Assembly: GCF_000143965.1 (NCBI RefSeq) | Contig: NC_014365.1 | Location: forward strand, 957,501-1,021,500 | Direction: 5' to 3' | DNA length: 64,000 nucleotides | Source: Desulfarculus baarsii DSM 2075 | GTDB lineage: Bacteria > Desulfobacterota > Desulfarculia > Desulfarculales > Desulfarculaceae | Shown: piece after piece, positions 62,564-64,000 of the stretch | How positions within the stretch are numbered: the stretch's first letter is position 1 | How the letters are laid out: every line of letters starts with the position of its first letter | Position numbers and translations under genes: made by a program | Notes under the pieces: generated by a model | Seen by the model: only the letters and a program-made list of their open reading frames with translations | Told to the model about the DNA's origin: nothing | Database searches by the model: none

Positions 62564-62947
62564 TTAGGCCTGGCTGACCTGGATCTTGCGCGGCATGGCC
62601 TTGGCCGCCTTGGGCAGGCGCAGGGTCAACTGGCCGTTTTTCAGCTCGGCGCTGATCGCTTGGCGGTCAATGGCCTCGTTGATGGTGAACTGGCGCAGAT
62701 AGCGGCCCAGTTGATATTCGCGCAGGAGCGGCTCGCCCTCGGCCTCGCCGTTGGCCCCGCCCTGTAGGCGCAGCACGTCGTTTTCCAGGTCGATGGCCAG
62801 TTCGTCGGCCTTGACGCCGGGCAGATCGGCCAGCACCACCAGCATCTCGTCGGTCTCATAGATATCCACCGGCGGCTGGAACACGGGCGCGGGCCTGGTT
62901 TGCTCGGCGCTGACGTCGGTGGCGGCGTTTTTTTCCAGCATGGTCAT
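62564..62947 (-). CDS. Small heat-shock protein (Hsp20), second copy
   Basis: A 127-residue alpha-crystallin-type chaperone: PPVDIYETDEMLVVLADLPGVKADELAIDLENDVLRLQG, then ISAELKNGQLTLRLPKAAKAMPRKIQV with the usual A-x-x-x-n-G-v-L-like block (here LKNGQLTLRLPK). It lies 15 bp after the other Hsp20 gene on the same strand. The N-terminal arm is short, so it may join mixed oligomers with its neighbour. Confidence 0.93.
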   Translation of the reverse strand: MTMLEKNAATDVSAEQTRPAPVFQPPVDIYETDEMLVVLADLPGVKADELAIDLENDVLRLQGGANGEAEGEPLLREYQLGRYLRQFTINEAIDRQAISAELKNGQLTLRLPKAAKAMPRKIQVSQA

Positions 62948-62962
62948 GGCTCATCCTCCCTT

Positions 62963-63424
62963 CTAGGCCGCGTTTACGGAGATTTTCTTGGGCAGGGCCG
63001 CGGCGGCCTTGGGCAGGATGATGGTCAGGACGCCGTCGGTCAGCTTGGCCGAAACACGCTCCGCGTCCACCTCGTCGGGCAGGCCCAGCATGCGGTTGAA
63101 CTTGGGGTAGGCCCGCTCGCGCCGGTGGAACTTGGCCCCTTCGGGCAGCTCGGGCGGCTTGCGTTCGCCCTTGATGCCCACGTTTTTACCCACCACCGAG
63201 ATATCCACGTCCTCGGCGGCCACGCCGGGCAACTCGGCGGTGACGATGAATTTGTCCTCGGCCTGGCTGATGTTGACCAGCGGAAACACGCCGGCGGAGG
63301 GTAATCCAGCGACTTCGCCGGAAATGGCCCCCAACAGCCGGCCCATTTCCTGACGCAGGCGGTCCACCTCGGACAACGCGCCACGCCAAGAACCATATGG
63401 ATTGAAAATCCTGGTCGTCAACAT
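62963..63424 (-). CDS. Small heat-shock protein (Hsp20), first copy
   Basis: A 153-residue Hsp20: a longer N-terminal arm (MLTTRIFNPYGSWRGALSEVDRLRQEMGRLLG), then FPLVNISQAEDKFIVTAELPGVAAEDVDISV, FHRRERAYPKFNRMLGLPDEVD and VSAKLTDGVLTIILPKAAAALPKKISVN. This fits the class A type. ATG after GGAGG. A six-base GC hairpin (GGGCCG/CGGCCC) sits in its leader; whether it acts as a thermosensor is not known. Confidence 0.95.
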   Translation of the reverse strand: MLTTRIFNPYGSWRGALSEVDRLRQEMGRLLGAISGEVAGLPSAGVFPLVNISQAEDKFIVTAELPGVAAEDVDISVVGKNVGIKGERKPPELPEGAKFHRRERAYPKFNRMLGLPDEVDAERVSAKLTDGVLTIILPKAAAALPKKISVNAA

Positions 63425-63494
63425 GCGCTTTCCTCCTTTTTTCAGCCATGATCTCTCGGGCCGCCTGGCGTCGGCCCGGTGCTTTACGTTCTAG

Positions 63495-63531
63495 AAAAAA
63501 AATAGGCACGGGCTTTTCCCGCGCAAGCCCG
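63495..63531 (-). terminator. Terminator between the eRF1-like gene and hsp20
   Basis: The minus strand forms CGGGCTT / AAGCCCG with a nine-base loop, followed by TGCCTATTTTTTTTC. It ends the eRF1-like transcript before the Hsp20 pair. Confidence 0.7.
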
Positions 63532-63612
63532 CGCCGCCAAAAAAATGTCGTGCGTCGTTTGGCCGGCGGCGCGGCCCCTGCCGGGTGGGGTCGCGCCGCC
63601 GGGGCGTCGGTT

Positions 63613-64000
63613 CTAGGAGTAGCGCAGCATGGCCGCGACGCCGCCCATGTCGTCGAGGATGGAGTCTTCGGCCACCTGCTCCAGGCGCGCGCCCGAGGCC
63701 AGGGCCCGGGCCACGGCCAGGTTGACCACATCGGCGACGGCGGTCATTTTCTGGCCGCAGATGGGGCAGGGCTCGGCCACGTGACGCAGCCGGCCGCAGG
63801 CCGGGCAGACGCCGCCGGCGGCGCGGTAGCCCCGCTTGACCACCAGCGTGCGCACCTGGCCCTCGTAGACGCTGGCCAGCACCTGGTTGAGGCCGGTGGC
63901 CACCTTGCCGCCGGGGCCCAGGTTTTCGGACATGGTCCGCAACAGGTCGTGTTGGCGAACTCGGCGGGCCTTTTCTTGAACCTCGGCGATGTGCTGGGCC
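63613..64000 (-). CDS. Bacterial eRF1-domain-3-like (baeRF) protein, C-terminal part (cut by window edge)
   Basis: The open frame continues past the window edge, so about 128 C-terminal residues are seen. They read IAEVQEKARRVRQHDLLRTM, VYEGQVRTLVVKRGYRAAGGVCPACG, CPICGQK, VVNLAVARALASGARLEQV: the eRF1 domain 3 type fold with a zinc ribbon (CPACG...CPICG), as in bacterial archaeo-eukaryotic release-factor-like proteins. Those are believed to work on stalled ribosomes, not in ordinary termination. Its link to the Hsp20 pair is positional, with a terminator between. Confidence 0.8.
   Translation of the reverse strand, partial: AQHIAEVQEKARRVRQHDLLRTMSENLGPGGKVATGLNQVLASVYEGQVRTLVVKRGYRAAGGVCPACGRLRHVAEPCPICGQKMTAVADVVNLAVARALASGARLEQVAEDSILDDMGGVAAMLRYS

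Overview
The window is very GC-rich DNA (about two-thirds G+C) packed with genes on both strands. It has the look of an anaerobic deltaproteobacterium (Desulfobacterota), most plausibly a sulfate reducer of the Desulfarculus kind. Pointers are sigma-54 activators, an indolepyruvate:ferredoxin oxidoreductase, phenylacetate-CoA and long-chain acyl-CoA ligases, a biotin-dependent carboxyltransferase beside a split methylmalonyl-CoA mutase, several Fe-S proteins, stand-alone NifX-like and YkgJ-like proteins, and LarC. The species is an inference from gene content, not a database match. No integrase, transposase, phage module or CRISPR array was seen.

Layout. 1-1,274: end of a sigma-54 activator and a receiver protein. 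1,335-4,898 (minus): gatB-mtnA-ilvE. 4,965-9,219 (minus): MFS transporter, His-rich miniprotein, tandem universal stress protein, coiled-coil protein, phenylacetate-CoA ligase. 9,380-13,341: YkgJ-like protein, lexA with a helix-hairpin-helix gene, HDOD protein, thioesterase, NifX-like protein. 13,455-21,993 (minus): acyl-CoA ligase, NtrC-type regulator with its hybrid PAS kinase, small conserved protein, a glucosyl-3-phosphoglycerate-synthase-like enzyme, dinB. 22,091-28,376: Cys-rich miniprotein, inositol monophosphatase (minus), pcnB, an HTH/Fe-S fusion, a cobalamin adenosyltransferase, an AT-richer membrane orphan flanked by strong inverted repeats, and a zinc methyltransferase-like protein. 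28,462-32,193 (minus): two amtB-glnK pairs, each with a sigma-54-type promoter. 32,542-36,280: hisS, aspS and a LysM lipoprotein with a structured leader. 36,546-40,566: biotin carrier, carboxyltransferase, methylmalonyl-CoA mutase. 40,740-45,301: exported orphan, then an FrhB-like/IorA/IorB operon. 45,503-61,334: tRNA-Gly(CCC), then the translation/RNA cluster rimP-nusA-ylxR-infB-ylxP-rbfA-nrnA-truB-rpsO-pnp, followed by M16 peptidase, dut, MBL-fold protein and lon. 61,338-64,000: larC, two Hsp20 genes and the end of a bacterial eRF1-like protein.

How it fits together. IorAB oxidises arylpyruvates to arylacetyl-CoA while reducing ferredoxin; PaaK can activate arylacetates; the mutase and carboxyltransferase connect propionyl-, methylmalonyl- and succinyl-CoA. 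The amtB-glnK pairs are probably under nitrogen control through sigma-54. The 45.5-61.3 kb block is the conserved ribosome-maturation, transcription and RNA-decay cluster. The observations most worth following are a three-way-junction-like 5' leader before the LysM lipoprotein, PII proteins whose uridylylation tyrosine is replaced by phenylalanine, a candidate LexA operator over the lexA -10 box with a co-transcribed helix-hairpin-helix gene, an FrhB-like flavoprotein fused by overlap to the ior operon, an HTH/ferredoxin fusion behind a perfect palindrome, and a codon-usage shift around 24.6-26.3 kb.
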